Source of the DNA: Zea mays
Lineage: Eukaryota; Streptophyta; Magnoliopsida; Poales; Poaceae
NCBI RefSeq assembly: GCF_902167145.1
Contig: NC_050103.1
Span: 31,480,284 to 31,544,283, forward strand
Reading direction: 5' to 3'
Length of the DNA: 64,000 nt
Shown: positions 54,846-64,000 of the stretch, piece by piece
How the letters are laid out: each line of letters begins with the position of its first letter
Position numbering within the stretch: position 1 is the stretch's first letter
Program-made: the position numbers and the translations under genes
The notes under the pieces: generated by a model
Database searches by the model: none
What the model saw: only the letters and a program-made list of their open reading frames with translations
What the model was told of the DNA's origin: nothing

Positions 54846-55265
54846 ATATAGACCCTACGACACCAACCAGTGACACCCATAAGTAATGGTTGTAACTAGT
54901 GCTTCATATATATTGTATGCATCTCGTTCATTTTTTAATAATCATGTCCTAGAAATGATGTTCGTACCTAGGAGGTTTGGATCAAAAGCTGTTGCGGCAT
55001 TAATCCATGATCGGAATGCTCGACACCAATATTGGGAACCAATCCACAAGTGTGTCAAGTATTGCTCACCAATATCTCAAATATAATTTCGCCTAAAAAT
55101 AAAGAACTAATAAATACTTCACCGGACATACATCACTCGTCAACACAAGACATCTAATTGTTTATAATTCAATATATTGAGTAGGACACCACTCAATACA
55201 TATTCAACACGGACACTTAAAAGTATGAAATCAACAATGAAAGCAAGATCAGACATCACACTCGT
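54846..55265 (+). other. Unassigned AT-rich DNA
   Basis: A 66-codon ORF (54886-55086) has no recognisable motif. The right part should hold the 3' flank of the gene at 55338. Confidence 0.3.
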
Positions 55266-55337
55266 ATTATTCAATTGATGCTTGCCTTTCATATATCAAG
55301 GCATAAAAAGGTGTAAAGGTAGCCTTTGCTAGGCAAC

Positions 55338-55580
55338 CTAGAGAATATATGGAATTTCTTCAACGGTTTCCACATTAGTGTTTGGGTCCACGCTGAAGTA
55401 GATGACAACACGTATAGTTCCGGTTGCGAGTTGGTCAGCAGGCCTCGGGGTCTCGTTCAAATCCACATCTAGTGACTCAAAGAATGTTACATCATCCCGT
55501 TGTTCTTCTATTTTTTCAATTGCATCATTAATCTCCCAGCCAATCAACTCGGGCCAACTGGTCTTGTCCGGCATAGACAT
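55338..55580 (-). CDS. Potato inhibitor I family-like small protein (CI-2/eglin type, divergent)
   Basis: The 80-codon ORF starts at the ATG at 55580 (the frame extends to a GTG at 55586) and reads MSMPDKTSWPELIGWEIND at its N terminus. SWPELIG plus a C-terminal strand VVIYFSVDPNTNVETVEEIP resembles the potato inhibitor I fold, whose usual length is 65-85 residues with a K-x-x-W-P-E-L-V-G start. The reactive loop region (LNETPRPADQLATGTI) is atypical, so inhibitory activity is doubtful. No signal peptide is seen. A TATA-like box at 55881-55890 and a donor-like AAG/GTTATC at 55822 (minus) suggest a 5' UTR intron. A truncated second copy lies at 32854-33080. This is the most likely cellular gene in the window. 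Confidence 0.55.
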   Translation of the reverse strand: MSMPDKTSWPELIGWEINDAIEKIEEQRDDVTFFESLDVDLNETPRPADQLATGTIRVVIYFSVDPNTNVETVEEIPYIL

Positions 55581-55880
55581 GATCACGTACTATCCTTAGC
55601 TTTTCTCACTTTTGAAACTGTTATAATAGCAATAAGAAGCAATAATCGAGCAACGTTAGTGTAATGAATAGAAACATTATATGTTGTTTTGTGCTAATGC
55701 TATCATACTTTCATAGTAAGCAGATATCGATCTTAATCGAATGCACTACATAACTACCGAGCTGCAAACAGTGTATTAAAAATTTCAAAGCAATTACTAA
55801 CAAAGAAATACATGTGATAACCTTGGGAGAAGAACACAGTAGCCTCTGGCGATGATACGTACTCTATCCATGTATAGGTG

Positions 55881-55890
55881 TATATATATA
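55881..55890 (-). promoter_or_regulatory. Possible TATA box of the protease-inhibitor-like gene
   Basis: TATATATATA, a palindrome, lies about 300 bp upstream of the ATG. That distance would require the proposed 5' UTR intron. Confidence 0.3.
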
Positions 55891-56089
55891 CACAATGACA
55901 TTTGTATAGTTGCTTGGCTGTTGTCGGTGAAAACAAGGCAAATATTTTGGCCACCATTAATTAGGAAACACGGTCATATTGCCCTTTTGCTGCCAATAAC
56001 TGTAGTTATATCGTCGACAATAACAATGCATGCAGTCTTTCCTCGCTTTGACTTAGTATTTGGGTGAGGCGGACCAGGCGAGGACTACA

Positions 56090-57277
56090 ACGTTGTAGCT
56101 GATGCTGGCCTGTACGTACGTAGCTGGCCGGATGGATCATGGATGCAGATGCAGATGCTTGTACGTTGCAGGACGGTGTGCTGGCTTGTACGTTGTGGCT
56201 GTTGCAGGACGGTACGTAGCTGATGATGGCTGGGAGAAGACGGTCGTGGCGACGATGGCTGAAATGAAAATGCCATGTCAATGGAGAGCTGGGCTGCGAG
56301 CGAGCGGGGAAAAGAAAGCACAGGCTCGTGGGCGTTACTTTTATAGCGTCGGGCGAGGGAGACGAGCAGGCGATGGCCGACACCTGCCATTAATGGCGAG
56401 CAACAATGGGAAAGACGAGAGGGAAATACGCGCGAGTGGGGAGGGTGACGGACGGTCGACTTCTCTACGGCGCAGGAGCCGGGAGTCGAGGAGCAGAGCA
56501 GCAGACACGAAGTGGCGGTCGGCGCTTCAGCTTTCTCATGGCGTCGTCGTCGTCATCCGATTCGTGCATGCGGGCAAGGGGCTGGAAGACAAGCAGAGCT
56601 GGGAGGGCCCACACGTAAGTGAGTTGAGGGGGGAGGGGAACGCATCATGGAAACAGCTGGGGCTGCTGGGCCAAGTGCCGGTCCGTGTTGGGTAGGATGC
56701 TTGCGTTCTTTGTTTGTTTTGTTTTTGTTTTTCTTTCTCATTTTCTTAGATGGCCGACGGCTTAGATTCTTTTTTCTAACTTTCAAATTTCCAAATCCTC
56801 TTAATAACTAATTCATAATATATGTTTAAATATTTCAAAAACTATAATGAATTTAAAAGATAATATTTTATAAACAAAATACCTGATTTTAAAGAATAAA
56901 TCATTTTCGTCAAAAGTCTATTATTTAAATAGATTGGGCTCGACGAAGAAATCGATAAAATAAAATTTTCATAAATAACTAAAAAGTTATTAACTTATCA
57001 AAATGCATATTTTCTGAAAATAATATTTTAACAACTCGTTATTATTTTCTAAAATAAGAATTTCACACCAACTTAAATCCAAAACTTAGATACATCAAAC
57101 AAAATTTACGCATCGACATAAATGCAACAAACATTTGGTAATGTTTTATCTATTCAAGAAATTATTTGAATTAATTATATCACCATTTTATTATTTGAAA
57201 ACATAAATATATTCATTTCTACTGGAAATTAATCATATAAACTGAGTTATTTTCAATTGACGGATTTAGGGGTTACA
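56090..57277 (-). repeat. Probable minus-strand LTR fragment F (left end not located)
   Basis: On minus it begins TGTAACCCCTAAATCCG at 57277, typical of gypsy LTR starts. It has a long AT-rich U3 (56700-57270), then a GC-rich part with a TATA box GCTATAAAAGTAACG at about 56336-56350 (minus) and a leader with a 101-codon frame. No target duplication or second LTR was found. Confidence 0.5.
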
Positions 57278-57384
57278 GTGGGGCTTGGCACCGGTGATGG
57301 GGCAGAGCTCCAACGAATCGCAACAGCTAGGGCACAGACAACGAGCTCCGACAAGGTGCAGCAAGCAACAACAAGCAGTGATGT
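57278..57384 (+). other. Short spacer between LTR F and LTR E
   Basis: 107 bp, purine-rich, ending GATGT, which should be the left target-duplication copy of element E. Confidence 0.4.
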
Positions 57385-60300
57385 TGTAACACCCTGAATT
57401 TGGGGTATAAAATTTCTTTTCTACTATCCACCAAATTTAGGTGTTACCCTCTCCTTTCCTTGCTTTTCTTTTCTTTTTCCTAATTAATGGAAAATTATTT
57501 TGTTATACATTAGCGTAAGCCTAGTGAAGTGAGCCCTAGAGGTGTTTTAGTTGTTGCATTCATGCCGTTGCAAATTATTTATAAGTACAAAAAGTGTTTG
57601 AAACATGTTAATATACCCTGTAGATGCTTTCGATAAATTTTCATATTCTTTCGGAAATATTTTTCTATTTTCCGGAAATCAAAATCTATTTATTTGGGTA
57701 CTTAAAAATATTTTTAGAAACCCTAAAGGAGTTATGTTTGATGCATTTATTTTTGGAGAAGATTTTTGTTTGTACATAAAGTGCAGAGGTTTTATTTTAA
57801 TCAATTTATTCTTTGTATGTGAAGCTCAATTTATTTCCAAAGAAAAGATTTTTGTCTAAAAATATTTTTCCATAAATTAGGTATTTTTAAGTGTAAAATT
57901 ATTTTTAGGATTTATTTTGATTTTTGAAAGTATTTGAATATATAAGTATTCAATAAACAAAAAAAAGAAAGAAAAACAATACACACGCACACGTATGCCC
58001 CTAAGGCCCTAACCCAATCCTCTACTGGCCGAAGCCCATGTGCCCAACAGCGCCGCACACTCCCACTTTCCCTCGCTCTCTTTCACTTGTGCAAGGGACC
58101 CACACGTCAGGCCATCATCCCCACAGAACAACCGTCTATTTGCACCGGTCTTCACTGCGATGCATGCGCCCACATCGCGCGGGCGGTTGGACAACTCCCC
58201 CTCTTCTCTCTAGGACACCAGCCCTGCCCCTCTCTCTCTTCTCCACGCCCGCCTTGTGCTCGCCACACTGCCTGGTCGCACATCGCGTTCGGCCATGGAC
58301 GCTGTTGCGAGCTCCGTCACGCCTACCTGCTCGTCGACGTGCGTTGCTGGACCTGAGTCACACCATCTTGCCGCGCGCTGCGCCCGCTGCTGCGCCAAAC
58401 TCTTCGCGTCGTCGCTGCTCAAAGCCCTAACCGGCCAAGACCTTCTTCCTCGCGCGACAGTAGGGAGCTGGCGCTGCCCATGTCCCTGTGCGCGCTCGCC
58501 ACTGCCGCTTTGCAGCAGCCTCGCCTTTGTCGCACCATGTGCCAGGAGGCTCGCTGTCTTGTTTGGGGCCCACCGTATCCGTGCTCGTCGTCAAGGTCAG
58601 CGCCTTCCCTCTCTCTCCTCTCATCTATCTCTTGCGCACACACGTCTACCAGCTCTCGCGCCTCGCCTCCATGTCGTGCATGTTGTCGCGCCACGCGCTA
58701 TAACCCACATCCTCACTGTCGCAAGCGCATTGCCGCGTCGTGCCATCGCTCAGCCCCACGCCCTTGCGCACGCTGCTCGCACATGTCGTCGCGCTGCCTG
58801 CACGTGTCGTTCGTGCGACACGCGCATGCTATTTCGCGTGTTGTCGCGTGCTGATTCACATGTTGTTCGCGCACGTCGTCGTTCGCGTAAATCTCTATTT
58901 GCGTGCTTTAATAAAATCATTTCACCATATCGTTCATGTTAAATAATTGATTAATTATTTAGTTGTCGGTTATTAAAATAACAATTCAATCTAATCTAAT
59001 TTATAATTTTAATTATGCATTTGTAGATACCTGTTAACGTGATGATGCCAACTTAAATGGTATATTTAATATTTGTTTAATATAAAAACGACACAATTTA
59101 GTAGTATTCGTATGTCGCGTCATTTGCACATGGTCACACATATTGTCGTGCACGTTGTCCGTGTGCTCCTTCGCGTGTCACGCGCGTGCTGTTCGCGCGT
59201 GGTCGCGCGCGTTATGTCGCTCGTCATTCGTGTGTTGTTTGCATGTCGTTTGTGCGCTAAGTCGAGAGTGTCCGCGTGTCGTTCGCGCATTGTTCTTGCG
59301 GTGTCGCGCGTGTTGTTTCACGTGCCGTCAATGTGCTATTTCACGCAGTGTCGTGCATCGTCACACGTCATTCGAGCATTGCGCGTGTGCCATTTTCATG
59401 TGTCGCTTGCGTTGCCGCACGTCATTTTCGCGACTCGCGCACTATCCGCATCCGATATCAAATAGTTTCGCTTATAATAGCTTGTATTAATTAATTAATT
59501 ACTTGTTTAACCCAACAACTATTAGAATAGAAAATTAATCAAAACTAAGTAGTAGTTTTAATTTATATTAAATAAATGTCGAATAATGCGAGTATGTCGA
59601 ATTAAATATTCTAATTAATACTTGTTTAGTGTAAACACGATAACTTCTCGACCGTAGCTCCGACTATCGCGTTTCTTCACCTGACCGTAGTAGCATCTCT
59701 ATTTCGTACTGTGTGATTTATAATGTTTCCCTTGTATGATGTAATGTTCTTATGCATGTATATATTTGCTTGTGCCTGTTTGTATTCGCTGTGCGTCGCG
59801 AATAGAATGCGACCCATTCCCGAGCTTCGAGGAATCGAAGATCAAGCGTTGGCGACCAAGTGATCTAGCTCTTCGAGTTCTACGAGATTAAAGACCCTGA
59901 GCATCTATTTGGTGAAGGCAAGTGTCATCTGACCCATTATGTCGCATTTACTTTAAAATTCACTGTTCCGCAGACCATGAACAACATAAGGATTTACTAG
60001 TATTCTATTTTCCTGTCCTTGTTTACCCTTCGGGAATTGGTTACTGTGATTAGTATTATGCTATGGTTTTACTTTAATTAATGAACATGATGAGAATATT
60101 TATGATACGATGATGTCATCTTGATTATGATGATGAACTTGTGATACTTTAGGGGACTCATACTGTTTTCTGAGTACCTCTCCGTAAGGACTTGTTCGTT
60201 GAGAGACCACCCGGGATAACAGTACAACCATGAGGGTGGAATGGGACGCTCTTAGCTGATTAATTAGATGAACTTGGGGTGTAGTTGGCTTTGCCGGAGG

Positions 60301-61233
60301 GCCATCAATGGGGGTCGGGGCATAATGCTTGCTTTGGTAAGGGTTGGTGCCGAGGTTCATTCGATTTGGTTTTGTTAGTCACCCAACTTAGGGAGGAGTA
60401 TTGTGTTTGTACGACTGGTGAAACCTAATGGGCGGCTACACACCAGGGGAATCTTTGTAAAGGCTACGTAGTGATACCCTGCCAGGCCACTTAGGTAGTG
60501 GTCAATGGGGAGTAGCGCTCCTTGGGCAGAAAGGGAATCACAGCTCATGGGTAAAGTGTGCGACATCTACAGAGGAATGAAACTGATATATTAGCCGTGC
60601 TCACAGTTAAGAGCGGGCTTGGGATCCTCTTTGATGAGAGATATAGATGGTTCGAGATGCTATGGTTTTATTTATGGTTTTGGCTACGATGATGATTATG
60701 ATGTTCCTCGATGAGGAAAGGATTCATGGGTTGGTTATTGCTAAAACTTGGCTTCTAATAATAATAAATACCTGACGAACTAAAAGCAACTCCTTGATCC
60801 TAACCCCACATAAAGCTAGTCCACCTCAGCCAAACGAGACATTTGCTGAGTACATTGATGTGTACTCACCCTTGCTTTCACAAAACACTAGGTTGCCTTT
60901 GGTGCAACCTATGCTCAGGTAAAGAAGGAGAAGAAGGCGTCGAGGTGGATCTCTAGGAGTTCCAGGACTTTGACGAGTTCGAGGATTAGGCTAGCGAGCT
61001 CCCTAAGTCAGCTGCCTGTGGTGGGTTTATTTACGTTGGCTACATTTCTATTATATGTACTTTGATTTATATTATGTAAATGGCTCTAGTCTGTAATATT
61101 ATTACTTACTATTTATTAATATTCGAAGCATTGTGCTATGATGAGTCATTTATGTAATCACTGTGTACGTGAATTTCTAATCCTGGCAGGTACATGGTTC
61201 GCATTCGGTTTACCGTCAAAACCGGGTGTGACA
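57385..61233 (+). repeat. 5' LTR of element E
   Basis: It starts TGTAACACCCTG and ends ACCGGGTGTGACA; 3849 bp. GC-rich segments at about 58000-58900 and 59100-59460 contain many TCGCGCGTG and TTCGCGCG units. The part 60430-61233 shares landmarks with 17126-17341 and 32294-32835. ORFs in the GC-rich parts are unlikely to be genes. Confidence 0.88.
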
Positions 61234-61237
61234 TAAG

Positions 61238-61250
61238 TGGTATCAAAGCC
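61238..61250 (+). promoter_or_regulatory. Primer binding site of element E (initiator tRNA-Met)
   Basis: TGGTATCAAAGCC lies four bases after the LTR end and matches the usual TGGTATCAGAGCC at 12 of 13 positions. Confidence 0.9.
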
Positions 61251-63500
61251 TTGCTAACTGTAGGACCGCTATACTAGAGGAGCAGTGGCCATTTTAAGGA
61301 CTTATTGATTATTGCTTCACCTCATCCTTGATTTTGCTTCAAAATATTAGTCATACTGACTAATTCTATGTCGTGCTCCTATATACCCCCTTGCCAAAAG
61401 TATTTTATTCTAGTGTGGTATATACTTCTCTCAATCTATTAGATCTGATCTCACTATTATGCTTGCAAAATCCTTGTAGATGCCCCTAACCATAACCTTC
61501 TTGTCTTTTGGGATTCTTTCCTCTTTCGTCATTACCTTGCTACCATTGGACAAATCTCTACTCCCTTGAAATTGACATGCTCGTACCCCTAGATTCTTCA
61601 ATACTCTTGTTTCCAATACTTACCTTAGAAAAACTCTGTTGCCTATTTAAACATTCCAGATTATATGTTCTTAACCTCCTTGTCTTTTGAGATCCCTTCC
61701 TATTCCATTGTTAGATCATTATCTCTTAGCAATTTATATTCCCTTGAACTTAGTATGCTCATATCCTTGGAGTCTTGCATACCCTTATATTTGTTATGTA
61801 TGCTTATCTTCATACCCCAATGTCTATTTAAGACGTTTCAGTTAACATGCCATTGACCACCAATGTTTCTCGATGATCCATTAGCGATCATTTTATTTCG
61901 CATATCCTAGGTGATCTCGTTGTTTCGTTATAACTTCCCTTGGTAATGAATTTTTACTTCAACCATTCGGTTGGAACCTTACCTATCTTACCCTTAATTG
62001 TTTCCTCTACTTCGCCATTTCATGAGTCTTACCTTAATTCTATCCTTTGTCATGCTTTTATGGATATCATCTTTACCTTTGTCATCTCTACATCCCACCC
62101 TGTTGCTTATCTTATATCTGCCCTCTAAAATCTTCTCTCTTCCATCTCAATTTGAAAGTTGTATCTTACCCATTTTCCTTTGGATGTGTCCTATTCTTTG
62201 CTGTATGCGAACTTTCAACTCCATCTTTTAATGTGTTTTGTTTGCTATTGCCTTTACCCTTGTGATCCTAACTTAAAACCTCCCTTCCCCCCTCTCAATT
62301 CGAGAGTGGTGTTTTACGTATCCCGCCTTTGATCGTAACCTTGTCTTTGCCACATGCCAGTCTTACCTTAGCTCCATTCTTTATTGTACTCATACCCTTG
62401 GTTCTTGTGCACCTTCACCTCTTCTCTATTACATCCTTGTCGGTTATCGCCTTTGACCCTTGCAATATTGATGTCTTCTACCTAAATGCTTATCTTGAAC
62501 TTATCCTTTAAAAGCCTCCCCCTTTCATTCAACCTAGTTTGAGGGCTGTGAGTTTCCCATCTCTCCCCTGATTTCTTTTTAGTCCTTGTTGCCTTACAAG
62601 TTTTGTCTTAATTCCATCCTTTGCTGCGTCTTTATTTGATGTCACCATCACCTTGTCATCCGTCGATCTTGCTTTGACACTTCTCTTTATTCTTACTCTT
62701 CAAAGATCTCCTCTTTTTCACCTCAATTTGAGAGTGGTAGTTTACCTATCTGGCCCTTGGACGTACCCACTTCTTTTCGACTTGCAGGTCCTGTCTTAAC
62801 TCCATCCTTTGTGGTACTTATATCCTTTGTCCTTATGCCTATTTCCCTACTCTCCTATATCATTGTACGTTATCACTTTTAAAACCCTCGTGATATCTAT
62901 GCCCTTGCCTTCCTGCTTACCTTGAACCTACCCTTTGAAGCCTCCTCTTTTCCATCCCTGTTTGGGAATAATGCCTCATCTATTTCATCATTGATTGCTC
63001 CCCCTTCAGTGACACCCTGCAAGTTTTGTCTAAAATACATCCTTTGTTGTGTGTTTGTCTGTTATCACCTCAACCCTTGTCATCCCTCGATCTTTACCTT
63101 AATGCTTATCCCATACCTGCATTTTAAAGCCTCCTCTCCTATTTCAGTTCAAGAGTGTTTTCTTACTCATCCCGCTCTTGGTCATTCCCTTTTCCTCTGT
63201 CGCATTGCAAGTCTTAGCTTTTGTTTGATATCACCCTTACCTTTGAAATCACTAGATCTTTCCTTGATGCTTATCTTAGGTTTGCTTTTTGGAACCTCCC
63301 CTTTTCTATCTCAACTCGAGAGTAGTGTTCTACCCATTATGCCCTTGGTCGTATCCTTTTCCTGGTCGCCTACAATGCTAGCCTTAACTCCATCCTTTAT
63401 TGTGCTCGTGCCCCCATCCTGCATGTGTTGTTCTTCCCCTCGTCCTTCAACAACCTTAGAGAGTAGTTATTCCCTTTTCAAGAAATACCACCATCTAACT
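61251..63500 (+). repeat. Pyrimidine-rich leader of element E built of degenerate repeats
   Basis: Plus-strand sequence is strongly C/T-rich. A block CCTCCCCTTTTC-x-ATCTCAA(C/T)TCGAGAG-x-GT recurs near 62135, 62290, 62517, 62715, 62945, 63135 and 63300, spaced 155-230 bp, each followed by CTTAACTCCATCCTTT(G/A)T. Two further related units of about 175 bp lie at 61490-61660 and 61665-61845. ORFs (for example 62922-63515) lack any domain and reflect the missing purines. Confidence 0.7.
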
Positions 63501-64000
63501 AACATTAGCGTATAGTAATGAGATGTTTGTTGTTGTATGCTTGTGCAGTTTGTCTTTGTGTTATGACTGATTTGCTTCTTTGTGATGAGTGTTGATGTGT
63601 TGTGGCCCTTAGTCCGCAATGACATCAGTTTACTAGCTAAGTGCCATAGAGTTAGGTAGTTGGGTGCTCTCCCTTTTCTCTCTTAAATCCATTTATGCTT
63701 ACCTTTTCTATCTACACCCTTTCCTCTTTCACCTATCCAGTTGGCAATCTCCAACCTCTCTTAATCAATCAAGATCAGAGTTGGCAGCATCTTCACCAAG
63801 TGTGTATCAATGCTCCTATTAAGGGGGTTAACTGCTAACCCCAATGAAGCAATGCGATCAACATCAACAAACAAGATCGAAGTGGCCCAGCGGAAGCATG
63901 GTGGGTCCTAACCCATGGGTCCTAGGGTCATCAACAAGTCAACTCATCATTCATATCGTCTCCAATAACGAGGATCAGTTGATCGTGAACATCTAAAGTC
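63501..64000 (+). other. End of window inside element E, nothing recognised
   Basis: Base composition becomes balanced from about 63780. No ORF above 60 codons. Gag may begin beyond the window. Confidence 0.5.

Larger units (their letters stand above)
57385..64000 (+). mobile_element. Element E: 5' part of a chromovirus-type Ty3/gypsy element, runs off the window
   Basis: A 3.85-kb LTR is followed by an initiator tRNA-Met primer binding site and a long untranslated leader. No gag or pol is reached. Lineage is inferred from the primer site and from similarity of the LTR end region to the LTR remnant around element T. Confidence 0.85.

Noticed and set aside
57278..57384. A gene fragment between LTR F and LTR E.
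   Set aside because: Too short, with no frame that looks coding.
58038..58942. Plus-strand ORFs of 130 and 228 codons in LTR E.
   Set aside because: They overlap in different frames, lie in a CG-rich LTR segment and have no domain.
62922..63515. 197-codon ORF in the element E leader.
   Set aside because: Its sequence follows degenerate pyrimidine repeats; lack of purines removes stop codons.

Overview
This window is grass nuclear DNA and is almost entirely nested LTR retrotransposons. The mix of families (two or more Tat-lineage Ty3/gypsy elements, long-LTR chromoviruses, a Sirevirus-like copia LTR, a Tourist-like MITE) is what I would expect of maize or a close Andropogoneae relative. That is inference from family style. 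Family names (Huck-like, Grande-like, Tekay/Del-like) are tentative because no database search was possible. I see no rRNA gene, tRNA gene, CRISPR array or prokaryotic feature.

Layout. (A) 1-10500: the 3' part of a Huck-like Tat element with a degraded pol and a 1462-bp 3' LTR. A 1322-bp copia solo LTR sits inside its RNase H region with target duplication ATCGC. (B) Element A lies inside the integrase gene of an older AT-rich Grande-like element, whose integrase resumes at 10501 and ends at 11717. It is followed by tandem repeats, a probable LTR from 13131 and a cluster of hairpins. 14950-17341 is unassigned AT-rich DNA with one MITE and a remnant of a chromovirus LTR. (T) 17342-32288: a complete minus-strand chromovirus of 14.9 kb with 4.35-kb LTRs, target duplication GCGGT, an extra ORF upstream of gag, and a gag-pol frame broken by three stops. 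32854-35084 holds a truncated protease-inhibitor-like gene copy and old gypsy debris.

(D) A minus-strand solo LTR with target duplication CTTCT, split into 35090-37901 and 52271-52763 by (C), a complete 14.4-kb Tat element with 629-bp LTRs and target duplication GGGTG. C carries gag and pol on plus. On minus it carries a four-exon antisense gene with a Transposase_28-type domain and coiled coils, plus a second antisense ORF. 52769-57384 is mixed host and transposon debris. It includes the one plausible cellular gene, a potato-inhibitor-I-like ORF at 55338-55580. (E) 57385-64000: the 5' LTR, primer binding site and pyrimidine-rich leader of another chromovirus that runs off the window.

How it works together. 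The coding content is gag, protease, reverse transcriptase, RNase H and integrase for several unrelated elements, each with stops, frameshifts or missing parts. Most premature stops fit C-to-T or G-to-A change. LTR divergence counted by eye is about 1.1% for both T and C, so these two insertions are young and of similar age. The most interesting structure is non-coding: a repeated module of covarying hairpins joined to polypurine-like tracts upstream of the 3' LTR in both Tat elements A and C, together with the spliced antisense gene of C.
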